This document shows, in pieces, positions 11,755 to 21,432 of a stretch of 64,000 bases of DNA. This DNA comes from Aldrovandia affinis (taxonomy: Eukaryota > Chordata > Actinopteri > Notacanthiformes > Halosauridae), in assembly GCA_029706075.1 (NCBI GenBank), contig JAINUG010000258.1:1206954-1270953 (forward strand), given 5' to 3'. The translations under genes and the position numbers were made by a program. Position 1 is the first letter of the stretch; each line of letters begins with the position of its first letter. The notes beneath the pieces were generated by a model. The model was given only the letters and a program-made list of their open reading frames with translations, ran no database searches and was not told the origin of the DNA.

Positions 11755-12380
11755 TGTCATTCGGGATAACTGTCCGCACCTAAAATCAAAGTACAAAAAT
11801 GCTCGAAAACATTAAAAACCTCAATAAAACTTTAAATCTACCCATTGGGCATAATTGTGTGAGTGTTTCCATGGATGTATAAACATATTGTGAGGATTCT
11901 GTACTTCATTTCATTTTTATGCGTGAAACACTTTTGTCCCAGCATTGGGATTTTAGCTAATGTCATTCGGGATAACAGACATTCAAGAGCAATTTTACAC
12001 CATAAGGCATTGTGATAGCCATGTGACAGGAGGTTGCATCAGAAAGAAGATTCTCAAGGACCCCAGACTGTGCAGCAAGGTTAGTAAAGCTCTCTTAAAA
12101 TATTAATAATTTGACCTTTTCGGTCACTGGTGCACTATGATACAAAATCCTGTGTCATACGGGACAACGCTTAAAACACATAGAAACTGTTGTTTTATTT
12201 CAAATTTGCATATTTGATGTGAAAGATGATATTAAAATGTTGAAGGTCAAGGCCATTAGTTTTCCATTGGTGGCCAAGTAATTGCCTGTTAAATAAGTTC
12301 AAGCAGTTTGTTTGTCATTCGGGATAACGATTTTGTCATTCGGGATAACAGTACCTTGCTGTTATCCCACAATGTCATTC
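11755..12380 (+). repeat. TGTCATTCGGGATAAC motif cluster, left side
   Basis: Exact copies occur at 11755-11770, 11961-11976, 12313-12328 and 12334-12349. A variant TGTCATACGGGACAAC is at 12153-12168, and broken or inverted pieces (GTTATCCC at 12361, TGTCATTCG at 12373, GAATGACA about 12388) follow. Most are in plus orientation. Probably binding sites for the element's own transposase, by analogy with subterminal repeats of hAT and CACTA elements; this is inference. Confidence 0.85.
12009..12079 (+). pseudogene. Exon-like segment ending in a splice donor
   Basis: Frame from 12009 reads HCDSHVTGGCIRKKILKDPR and ends …CSK at 12079, immediately followed by GTTAGT, a fair splice donor. A stop lies just upstream. 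May be an internal exon remnant of the same element's protein; not independently recognised. Confidence 0.3.
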
Positions 12381-12659
12381 GTTACTCTGAATGACAAATG
12401 CATAGTTGTATTGCTTTTATGACTATTTTAAAGCTTGTAGGCATAAATTATATATTGTTATTTCTTATTAATAACACATTTAACATATTTATACAATATT
12501 AATACGTTTTGTATGTTTTAAGGCATATTTTGTGTCTGTCCACCAAAGGAGATTGAAACATGGTCATTATCTTTATTGTTTTTATAGTGTTTATTCAAAT
12601 AATTAGCAATTAATTAAAGTTATAATGCTTTATCAATGCTTTATAAGTACAGATTTGAT

Positions 12660-13385
12660 GTTTTAAGGAAATTCTGTTCTATATATCCAGACCCCAAAGG
12701 ATCTCTACAGCACACACTAGAGAACACAAGCTCAACTATAAGGTACTTCTGGATATCTGAAGATGACGTGTGTAGACATGATGATGCAGTGCCAAGTCAG
12801 TTGCCAGTTGTTAAAGGCACCATGAAACTACACCAGGTTGCCTCACAAACCCCGGGGAAGATACGTCACAGAGAGCTGTCCTGCTTTTGCAGCCAAGGAG
12901 GAAGCCATTGTAACTGCTATGATCCAGTTGATGTGGACTTCAATCAAGAAGGATCTGAAGAGACCGCCTCCACAAGGTCAAACTCCACCCGGTTCAACCA
13001 AGAAGGATCTGAAGAGACCGCCTCCACAAGCTCAAACTCCACCCGGTTCAACCAAGAAGGATCTGAAGAGACCGCCTCCACAAGCTCAAACTCAACACTG
13101 CAGTCCACGCACAACCACACAGATTTAGTTGGTAAATTTGTTGTTGTGAGATATGATGACCAACCTTTTGTCGGCTAAGTTCTTCATCTGGTGCAGAATG
13201 AAATTGAGGTGAGCTGCATGAGACAAACTGCTGGAAAGAACGTATTTATGTGGCCAGAAACATGTGATATAACCTTTTACTACATATCCGATGTGCAAGC
13301 AGTCATCTCAGAGCCAGAGCCATCCACCAATCGCAGCTCAAAACTATGCAGCCGGGACTGGGAAAAATTCAAAGAGATGATGTGA
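12660..13385 (+). pseudogene. C-terminal part of a TE-type Cys-rich protein, one in-frame stop
   Basis: One frame runs from about 12660 to a stop at 13176-13178 and on to a stop at 13383-13385. Visible segments: VKGTMKLHQV, then RELSCFC…HCNC (a probable zinc-binding cluster), three copies of an 18-residue repeat, then VGKFVVVRYDDQPFVG | VQNEIEVSCMRQ, KNVFMWPE and VISEPEP. The order 'GTMKLHQ…SCFC…CxC…GK-VVVxYD-PxxG…MxxxGKNxFxWP…IPEPxP' is one I associate with unnamed proteins repeated in fish genomes, probably transposon-borne. The N-terminal half and any catalytic core are absent. It lies centrally in the 11572-14811 element, so it probably belongs to it. Confidence 0.5.
12939..13100 (+). repeat. 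54-bp in-frame tandem repeat, three copies
   Basis: Units start at 12939, 12993 and 13047; each encodes FNQEGSEETAST-S/R-SNSTR, 18 codons. The units are nearly identical, indicating recent expansion or conversion within an otherwise decayed frame. Serine/threonine/glutamate-rich, probably disordered. Confidence 0.92.
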
Positions 13386-14268
13386 CTCAAATGTGCGTCT
13401 GCTCCACCCACAGAGAATAAATACAGAGAATAGATGTGGAGCTCTCACGCAAAATGAAGTATTTTAACTGAATGTTTTAGTTACAATACCATGAAGCCAA
13501 TAGATGAGGGCGTGGCTGCATGACACGGAGCTGGACATATGATGACGATACACGAAAGAAGAAGAAGAAGAAGCCAATTGTTAAAACAACATTCCAGATG
13601 ATAGCTACAGTATGCTGACCATTTTATTCAATCAAAATGTTCAACTTTTCAGTGTTGATGATGAAAATGTTTATGAAGAATACATGGATTAGACTAATTA
13701 CTACTCTCGAATCATTAGGGAATAGATGGGAAGATCTCACCCAAAATGAGGTATTTTAATGTTTTAGTTACAAGGCCATGTAGCCTAATTCAAGAGAAAA
13801 TATGAAGCCATTTTTAAGGCAACGTTCCAGATGATAGCATGTTGACAATTTTATTCAATCAAAATGTTCTACTTTTCAGTGTTTATGAAAATGTTAACTG
13901 ATATGAAAATGAATGTTAATGAATTTATACTGACTTAAAAACGTTATAAATTACACTACTGCTGTTGCCTACATTTTGATATATTTTTACAATGGCAGGT
14001 GTTTACTGTATATGAAATGGTTAATGTTGTGTTCAAAATGCTAGGTTAGTGTTTTTAAATGTAAAAAAAAAATGTTTTACTAAGGCAAAATATCTAATAA
14101 AGTTTAATGTGTAATGAATGTAAGTGTTTGCCCACTACTGATTATTTACATTTAATTTGACAAGTTGCCAGTGCCTCTCACTTTGTATTAAATATAGAAT
14201 GCTTATTTAGATACATCTTTGTTGCTGAGACTACACTTCGTGATCATCCCACTCGGAATCTCACAGTA
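13386..14268. other. Non-coding interior of the unassigned transposon
   Basis: AT-rich; includes a (GAA)n run at 13556-13574 and two related segments (about 13449-13680 and 13750-13890, both with AAAATGAxGTATTTTAA…TTTTAGTTACAA and TTTATTCAATCAAAATGTTC) that form a diverged direct duplication about 290 bp apart. Confidence 0.6.
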
Positions 14269-14631
14269 TGTCATTCGGGATAACGATGTCAGTCAGGCGG
14301 GATAACACTGATTTTCTTGAAATATTCCATAATTCAATTTTCTTTAGTTGAGGATGCAACAATAATCTTAACCCCTTTACTAGATTGCATTTTTAGACAT
14401 TTCCCAGCTTTTTCACACTTTTCAGCATTACGTTTTGGGTGAAAACATAGACAAATGGGCCTGTGTAAGTAGAAAAGCCTATATTTATTATATTAATTGT
14501 GATACAATTTTGATTTCCTGAGCACAACATGTTTGCTGCTATCAAACGATGGATATCTATTAAGTATTGTACGTTGATAAATATAAATAACGAAATTATT
14601 AGAAAATCTATTACCGTTATCCCGAATGACA
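14269..14631 (-). repeat. TGTCATTCGGGATAAC motif cluster, right side
   Basis: One exact plus copy at 14269-14284, a longer variant TGTCAGTCAGGCGGGATAAC at 14287-14306, and one exact inverted copy (GTTATCCCGAATGACA) at 14616-14631. With AAAA in front, the outermost left and right copies share the same 20 bases. Confidence 0.85.
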
Positions 14632-14816
14632 TTTTTGATGGAAAAATCTAATTGTTAATAATAAAAATGTATAAATGTAATTCTTAGAGAACAAAACTTG
14701 TTGAAACATATACATAACATTCTAATGAAGGTAGAAAGAGCTTAAATTCGCATTTTTAACTCAATTAATTTTTTTCCCATTTTTAAACCCTTATTCGTCA
14801 CTGACCCACCTACCAT

Positions 14817-15303
14817 ATGAAGCGATCTGCCAACTTTCAAGAAAATGAATGTCAAAAGGCGTTTCATTTCCCCAAATCACACAAGATATGTATATTTTAC
14901 CCAGTGAGCCACTGAGCAGTAACTAACGTTAGCTATCAAAACATGACAGCGTTAACGTTAGCGACCAAACATTGGGTACGTAATCAAGATTTTCCTGTTG
15001 CAGCGTATGAGCGGGATTCGCGATTGAGAAAACGGCTAATGTTAGCTAGCTAGCCCCGCTCGCGTTAAACGGGAGGGAAACAAGTACAACAGCTTGCAAA
15101 CTAGGCACACCACAATACATTTTCCTTTAAAAGAACCACGGAGAAAAGCATGCATATATATATATACATTTTTTAACGCCCAGGAGTATTAGTATTAATA
15201 GCTACTAGTAAGCTAGCAACGAAAGTTTCCCTTCTGAATTCCACTTCTGAAACATGATGCAGGATAGCCACTCGCGATAATAGCCATATGAACAGGATTG
15301 CTT
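14817..15303. other. No gene recognised
   Basis: Contains repeated AACGTTAGCTA-type words common in fish intergenic DNA and a short (TA)n at 15154-15166. No coding signal. Confidence 0.5.
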
Positions 15304-15305
15304 AC

Positions 15306-15366
15306 CTATTTTGGACGGCAGTTGACTACCTTCTCTCTGCACTTGAGTGATGATAGAACTTTCCAT
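15306..15366 (-). CDS. Candidate first coding exon of a host gene
   Basis: On minus, ATG at 15366-15364 opens MESSIITQVQREGSQLPSKI and ends in AAAATAG directly before a strong splice donor GTAAGC (15305 downward). The upstream region (15400-15720) is richer in CpG than its surroundings, as expected for a promoter. The peptide is low-repeat and looks like a plausible N-terminus, but I do not recognise it. The next exon would lie at lower coordinates, among transposons, and I could not find it. Could be chance. Confidence 0.25.
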
Positions 15367-15399
15367 CTAACAAATGCACAGCTCCTCAAAATCCAATCC

Positions 15400-17640
15400 G
15401 CCCCCCCCCAACACAGGTACTACAAGATAGCTAGCTAACGAGTTAGCTACCGTGTCTATCTTATTTGGCAATAGTTCTCGTTAATATCAAACGTGTCTTT
15501 TTCTTGCGTGCGTGCTTCCTTCCTTTCTTGTTAAAATGGGCGACGTTACTAACGTTTTCCTGTGACTCCCTTGTTCGCCTGTTCTCTCTGTCAGCCTGCT
15601 GTTTGCGTGGTACATGTACAGTACCCCTGAAAAACTTGGGAGAATCCAGGCGAAAAAAGCAAAACAACCGAGGAAATTGGGCCATGGGCGTTTTCAAGTT
15701 TCCCTTACTACCGATAAACAATCCCGTTTAACACACACAAGCTGAAAATACAAATGGACTTTACAGAAAATAGATTTTTTTTGTGTTAGGTAAGGTCGGA
15801 GGCCAAGTGGGTTAAACATTTTATATTTAGGACGTTGGATGGTTTGTTTTTCCCCCTTTGGAGACTTTTAGGGTGCCTTGAAACTGCTCGTGGTCGCGGA
15901 TTGGATCTCTTGGAAGTCAGAGTACGGGAGGCATTCTTCTCAGTTTGCACGCACCATACTAAACACATTCCAGCGCGGATTTTGTTGCGGGTTTCATCGT
16001 TGCATGAAGGCTATCAGTAGCAATATATGGAGTATGGTTGCAGTTCTCTCCAATAAATCTAAATCACATCAATAAAGTTTCTATGAAATATAAAATGCTT
16101 TTGTTGATAAAAAATGAACTCGGAATATTATTAATATAACCACTTCCTTCTTCGAAAACATATTTGAAACCAAGGGTTTACCATTGAAACCTATACGCCA
16201 TAACGTAGATGGATTGTGCATTGACAAACAGATCACTATTTTGTGTCTGCGGCATGGAGGACAAAATCATATATTAGTTTACTGTCGGTTTTAGCAATTG
16301 ACATTTGGCAGCTTAGATGTTGTAAGGCGTTGTATTTCCACATACGTATAGAATGGCACAATTATGTGAATATGCGTATGCGTACGTATTATTCTAGTAA
16401 TGTTTTCAAATAATTGCCACGCATTTAAAAATATATAATTATAATTAATGGAAATGTAGATTTTTTTTTATGTTAACAAGTGGCAATTATGTTATTTCTC
16501 TATTCTATCCTCGAAGATAAATTAAGTGCAATGGGAAGTAATTAAAACATGAGATTGTGTATGACACATGACATGAATGAGAATGTGCGTTGTATATATT
16601 AAATCACACATGGTCTGAAATATAACTAAATTAAATGTGTTTTTTATAATTTTACAGAACAGTTTTCAACATGATATATGATTTAATTATTAAAATATTT
16701 CATTTTAGACTTCCATTCCCCATTCAGCTGCTGTCTTCAGTCTTTCATACATATTTGTGTAGGGTTCCTCTTATCCAGTTCCAGAGGTTATCTGCACAAA
16801 TGTATCACGGCCTTCATCAGTCATGGTCATGTCCTTTTTTGAAGTCTTCACATGCACTCACAGCTTCTGTACCCTTGTGGGTGTGGCTTGGGTTCACAAG
16901 CTCATTTCAGTGAATGATTTCCAAAAATGTCCTTGTTTGTCTTGTTCTATTCATGACGTTCACACACCTTGTTAAAGGTACACATGCTTGGTGAGAATTA
17001 GTACACAATTAAGGAAAGAAACCTTACACACACCATGTCTCTTTCAGAACTTTAATGTTTCACATTTGCAAATACTTCAGTATAAAGGATCCTAGCCAGA
17101 GCCTAAGCTATCTATAACATTTTCAGTGGTTGTTCATTTTATCCTTTGTATCTCCCACAGCATCATCTCTAAAACCTCCATTAATCAGTGTGATACTTTG
17201 ATACTTTTAGTAGTGTCCAGTGCTTGTGATTTTTATATCAGAATTGTGTTGTAATAGCTCTTTGATGGTCCAGAATGTAGTGTGTTTTGCCATGGTTATC
17301 CTATAATTTCAGTCTGACATTTTCAATTTTCTGAAATCCTTCTGGCCAAATGGCTGTGATCTTTAACCTGTCCAGGTATAGTTTCTCCGACATGGATCTA
17401 GCAAATTTAAATAGTATGTAGACAAGCTGGTTTGGTGGAGAGAGGACAGAGTAAATCAAAAGAATAGGAGAGAGAGCATAGCAGAGTGGATGATGCTTCC
17501 TTAACAGGTAGTTGAGAGAAGGGAAGAGATGGAGAGAGAGCAGAGCTTGCAATGGACAGAGACAGTGGAGGCAGGTGAAGAGGGTTTGGGTACAGAGGGG
17601 AGGAGGAGGGGAAAAAGACAGAAAGTAAAGGTCTGCCATG
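15400..17640. other. Unrecognised, partly CpG-bearing region
   Basis: Short open frames exist on both strands (for example 15461-15731) but overlap each other and show no domain. 15830-16020 holds several CpGs. 16080-17290 is AT-rich. A minus-strand stretch near 17385-17303 reads SEKLYLDRLKITAIWPEGFQ after a TTGCTAG acceptor-like site, possibly an old exon; not identified. Confidence 0.35.
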
Positions 17641-17641
17641 G

Positions 17642-17649
17642 TGACGTCA
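17642..17649. promoter_or_regulatory. Perfect CRE palindrome TGACGTCA
   Basis: An exact CREB/ATF site at the start of a locally CpG-bearing 360-bp stretch (17640-18000), about 230 bp upstream of the ATG at 17881. Such a placement is typical of promoters, but function is inferred only. Confidence 0.4.
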
Positions 17650-17880
17650 AAGCACTGGAGGACGGGGAGAAAGTTGACAAGTTTACTCCATTAACCTTGT
17701 CGAAAACTGGCTGTATCCACCATGGGATCAGTTTTATTAGCTACACTTCGCTATCGTTCTGCAACATAGCAAGTGAACTTAAACACGCACGCAAGCGAGT
17801 GCAATCGGCCAGCAAGCTACAGGAACGACTCGCCGACAGGACAGACAAATCCCTCCCGCAAGCAACAGAAAGAAAGCGAT

Positions 17881-18006
17881 ATGGATTCGTCACATCGGTC
17901 AGCCGCAAACCCTTCTCCAGTGCCAGCAACTCAACCCGACTCATCCAGCCCCGAGGACTTTCCTGTATATGCAGTAATACTAATACAAAACATCCAGGCT
18001 AATTAG
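17881..18006 (+). CDS. Candidate Ser/Pro-rich first exon or short ORF
   Basis: ATG at 17881 opens MDSSHRSAANPSPVPATQPD and continues SSSPEDFPVYAV… to a stop at 18006. The composition (Ser/Pro-rich, few hydrophobics) resembles a disordered N-terminus. A weak donor-like GTAATA follows the codon for Ala near 17970. It lies in the CpG-richer stretch beginning with a CRE site. I do not recognise the protein. Confidence 0.25.
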   Translation: MDSSHRSAANPSPVPATQPDSSSPEDFPVYAVILIQNIQAN

Positions 18007-18144
18007 ATCAGTGGACTTATGTTTGTTGTTTATTTTCAATGTATTCCAGAGTGTTTTCATCGTGTTTTGTGCTTTGCATATCCGTACCACATAGCTTGCT
18101 AGTCAGCCACAGCTAACTAGCATCATATACCTTGGATGCTTGGA

Positions 18145-18305
18145 TATATATATATATATACATATATACGCCATTTAGCAGATGCTTTTATCCAAAGCGA
18201 CTTACAGTAGTGAATGCATACATTTGTGTGACCCCAGTGGGGATTGAACCCACAACCTAAGCGTTGCCAACGCTGTGCTCTACCAACTGAGCCACAGAGA
18301 ACCAC
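18145..18305 (-). mobile_element. tRNA-derived SINE copy 1
   Basis: Read on minus, 18300-18230 is tRNA-like: TGGCTCAGTTGGTAGAGC (A box) and GGTTCAATCCCCAC (B box). It is followed by the core GTAAGTCGCTTTGGATAAAAGCATCTGCTAAATGGC and ends in (TA)n at 18147-18165. Confidence 0.85.
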
Positions 18306-18309
18306 AGAG

Positions 18310-19015
18310 ATTACATTAGTAATGTTTCTTTACGACCTGCCATCTTTTAACCGAGATCTCTGCATGCAATCGTATTAACCATTATAATATCTAGCATATT
18401 AGGTATTTGATCTCATTCATTCTGATGAATAGCTGCCAGACGAATTGGCAAAATAACTTGACTGTGTTCAGCGCCATGCACGCACACAGAGAAACACGTG
18501 TGTATCCGTGCATGTTCTCACATACGCGCACGCACGCACCCACACACACACAGGGGAACACGTCCGTTGTTCCCATCCTATCTCAGTTATACCATCATAC
18601 ACCACACATCGGTTTTCCTTTTATTTATCCCCTTTTCACCACCGTAGATTTCAGTCTGCTGTATTGTTTAATAAATTATATTTTGTTAAACCTGGTCCTT
18701 AGTCTGATTATTTGTTTGGATAAATACTTGGGCCTACCACCTTAAAGAATTTACGCCTGTTGCTAAATGACTGATTATTGTCATTTTAATATTATAATCG
18801 TAATTTGAGATGTCATTACCGGTACATGAGACTGATTAATTAAGATTGCTATTCATGTTTTGTTGTATGGTATAGCTGGCCTAAGAAAGGTCAAATAAAT
18901 ACTAAGACAAACATTTGACTAAGTGATGATTAATAAGAACTGTATGTATCTGTTCCGACTTACATACAAATTTGACTTAAAGACAGACTTAAGAACGGAT
19001 CTCGTTCATAACCCG
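18310..19015. other. No gene; CA/CG-rich microsatellite patch
   Basis: 18478-18553 has CACACGCACGCAC-type repeats. Otherwise AT-rich sequence without recognisable coding or repeat content. Confidence 0.5.
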
Positions 19016-19024
19016 GGGACTGCC

Positions 19025-19175
19025 TGTATTTATATATGCCATTTAGCAAACGCTTTTATCCAAAGCAATTTATAGTAGTGAATGCATAACCTTTTTCCAT
19101 ATATGTGGTCCCAGTGGGAATCGAACCCACAACCTAAGCATTGCTAGTCCATCAACTGTCTGATGGACCCAAATG
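19025..19175 (-). mobile_element. tRNA-derived SINE copy 2 (diverged)
   Basis: Carries GCCATTTAGCAAACGCTTTTATCCAAAGC, then GGTCCCAGTGGGAATCGAACCCACAACC, the same layout as the copy at 18145-18305, but the tRNA A-box half is degraded. Confidence 0.8.
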
Positions 19176-19212
19176 TTTTTATTGCACTTCAAACATCAGA
19201 AATAGAACCACT

Positions 19213-19455
19213 GAATCAGAATCAGAATCAGAATCAGAATTATTTATTTGCCAAGTACGATGTACAAGGAATTTGCCTTAGTGCAAGGGTGTCAACATAC
19301 AACCAAACGATAACAAGAGTTTATAAAAAATAAAAAATAGTGTAATAAAAATAAAATACAATACAATACAATACGATACAATACAATATAATATAATATA
19401 CAGTACAGTGCTAATATACAAATACAAATACAAATATACAAATACAGTACAGATA
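19213..19455. repeat. (AATCAG)n repeat-tail followed by (ATACA)n
   Basis: Four AATCAG units lead into TTATTTATTTGCCAAGTACG…CAAGGAATTTGCCTTAGTG, a common fish interspersed repeat end. It is followed by AT-rich (ATACA)n/(AATAC)n simple sequence to about 19450. Confidence 0.75.
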
Positions 19456-19824
19456 ATGGTTATGTACACAGTTAAGGTGCAAGAGTGTGCAAAAGGGCAG
19501 CATATGCCTTTGAGGCCTAACCTACTACAAAGTACAATCCTGAGACAGAAGCACAGTGGCAGTTGTCCGCATAGAGGAAGTCCCAACCCCAGCAAGCACC
19601 TCAACTGCAGATTGGCCCTGAAATCATACAACCTGCCTGGGAGTGAGCCTGGAAAGCATCAAATGTGAAATTAGGAAATGTCTAGATGAGGTAAAGCAAG
19701 GCATGTTCTGGAAAGCAAGAAAGGCTGAAAACGATCTGTGTCAGTTGTTCAAGACAATTGATATTTGTTCATGGAAAATTGTCCTCCAGGGTTAATCAAC
19801 CATGAGAGTTGTAAGTTTGGACAC

Positions 19825-20290
19825 ACACACACATACACACACATACACAGATGTAAAGGTTGCTGACAAAGTGAAGAATGATTACTGGTTAATCTTTCTC
19901 TCAGCCACTGTTCAGATCAGTCACCAATTAGTTTTTTCCTCAAACTAATCACAGTCGAAAAGTATACACTTTTGGCCACATTTGCCCCAAGTTGATGATA
20001 TCTCTCCCTTAGACTACCATGTGAACCTCACATTCGCCACTGTTCCTTGTGAAACATCAGAAAATTGAGTAGAAAAGTCTTCGTTACTGAAGCTCTTGCT
20101 AAATGTGTCCCATCACCCCTCTTTCAAAGTCACTGAGATCTATTTTTTTAACCATAGTGGCCAAAATAATTGGCAACTGAGCCTGCCCAGCATTTTTATA
20201 TGACAGGATACTAATTGCTTAATTAACTCCAGGAATAATACCTGGGTGGAAGCACCTGTTTTCAATATACGTTGTGTCCCTCAATGAGGG
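19825..20290. mobile_element. (CA)n and remains of a Tc1-type terminal region
   Basis: A CA microsatellite lies at 19828-19852. From about 20150, ATAGTGGCCAAAATAATTGGC…GGGTGGAAGCACCTGTTTTC…ATACGTTGTGTCCCTC matches the terminal non-coding region of Tc1-like elements common in fish, as far as I can recall. No transposase frame remains. Confidence 0.45.
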
Positions 20291-21432
20291 TCAACAAACC
20301 ACAACACTGGGTCTTGACCCTGGGAGCCAAACTGAGAGGGCCATTTTTACCACTGTGCGAGGGGGCAACATAACCTACAGCATACAGACTCACCAGACCT
20401 CACAGACTAGGCAGACTCTGACTATTCACTGGTGTATTGACTATAGTGGATAGAACCAAGGCTAGCAAGAGTTGGCAAAGCCGAAATGGCTGGAAAATTC
20501 AATTGAAATCACAGCGGCTCTCTTACCTAATCTATGTCATGACAATGTTTCCCAACACAAACAGGATTTCAAGCAAACTGCTCACCACTCACCAGGTCAG
20601 TGGGATTGGTTGCTGGGGATTAAAATGTTCTGTCAAACAAATATATTTGCAACGTTCGGTATATAATTGTATCCATACACTTAACATACATTGTAAAGGC
20701 ATGATATGCATGAGTGTATCCTTTTAGTGCGGATTCATGCCACACCAATAAAATACATATTTTTGATCATTTTAACTTAATTTGAATGTCCCCAAATCAA
20801 TGTCCACACACATTAACCTGGGTACATAAAGGTACCCAATGCACACATAGAGCAACTAAAACAAGCTGAAACGGTACTCAAGAGGCTAACAATGTAAACA
20901 TTTCAAATGTACTAACTATACATTTTGAGAATGAAAAAATTATTTCCCAAATATCATCCAAATATAAATTCACATTATAATCATGCAGCCCTCTGTTCAA
21001 ATAAAATGGTACACTGAGAGGGAAACTCATGCGTTATAAAAAAAGAAACAAGACCCTGGGTGTATTCAAAAGAGGTGAGCGATACAACATGGATTTAAGA
21101 CTATAATTAACTGTCTGAGGAAACTACGGGAAGAGTGAAATCTAAGATACAAAAAAAGACGCACCAAAGAGAGTTCATCTCTATTAATTATTTGATCTAC
21201 TGAAGATCAAATTAACATTCCTGCTGGATCAGGGAGGAGAAACAACAGGCTTGCAAACATTGCTTATGAATGCATTGTGCAATTATAATACTGGAGAAGA
21301 ATGCAGGAATCCAGGATTTGACCCTCTTTTCATACTTTTGGTTAAGCTTGCCATCTAGTGGTTAATTTAAGAAAGAATAACATACATTCTTAAATGAAAT
21401 ACAATATGCAATAAGTAACATCTAAAATGTAT
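20291..21432. other. No gene recognised
   Basis: The frame 20437-20727 has no domain and looks like chance. Otherwise unassigned intergenic sequence. Confidence 0.5.

Larger units (their letters stand above)
11572..14811. mobile_element. 3.24-kb DNA transposon of unassigned superfamily with mirrored subterminal motif
   Basis: Terminal inverted repeats: left ACCTGGGTCAATGACG (11572-11587); right, reverse complement of 14796-14811, AGGTGGGTCAGTGACG; 13/16 identical. Flanks ACCAT (11567-11571) and ACCAT (14812-14816) form a 5-bp target duplication (or TACCAT if the ends are set one base differently). The motif TGTCATTCGGGATAAC lies 183 bp from the left end and, inverted, 180 bp from the right end, with more copies inside. 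The only coding remains are a degraded C-terminal protein segment. The TSD length and ends do not let me assign a superfamily. Confidence 0.7.

Noticed and set aside
11755-14631. CRISPR-like array from the regularly recurring 16-mer
   Set aside because: Spacing is irregular (5 to ~1,900 bp), orientation is mixed, and the organism is a vertebrate; subterminal transposon repeats fit better.
15461-15731. Protein-coding gene (open on both strands)
   Set aside because: Both frames are open over the same bases, no domain, and no splice or codon evidence favours either.
16671-16913. 80-codon plus ORF as a small gene
   Set aside because: No recognisable motif, AT-rich surroundings, no splice or promoter evidence.
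18230-18302. tRNA gene on minus
   Set aside because: A and B boxes are present, but the unit continues into the SINE core and tail, has no clean acceptor stem, and a second diverged copy occurs at 19025-19175; it is a SINE head.
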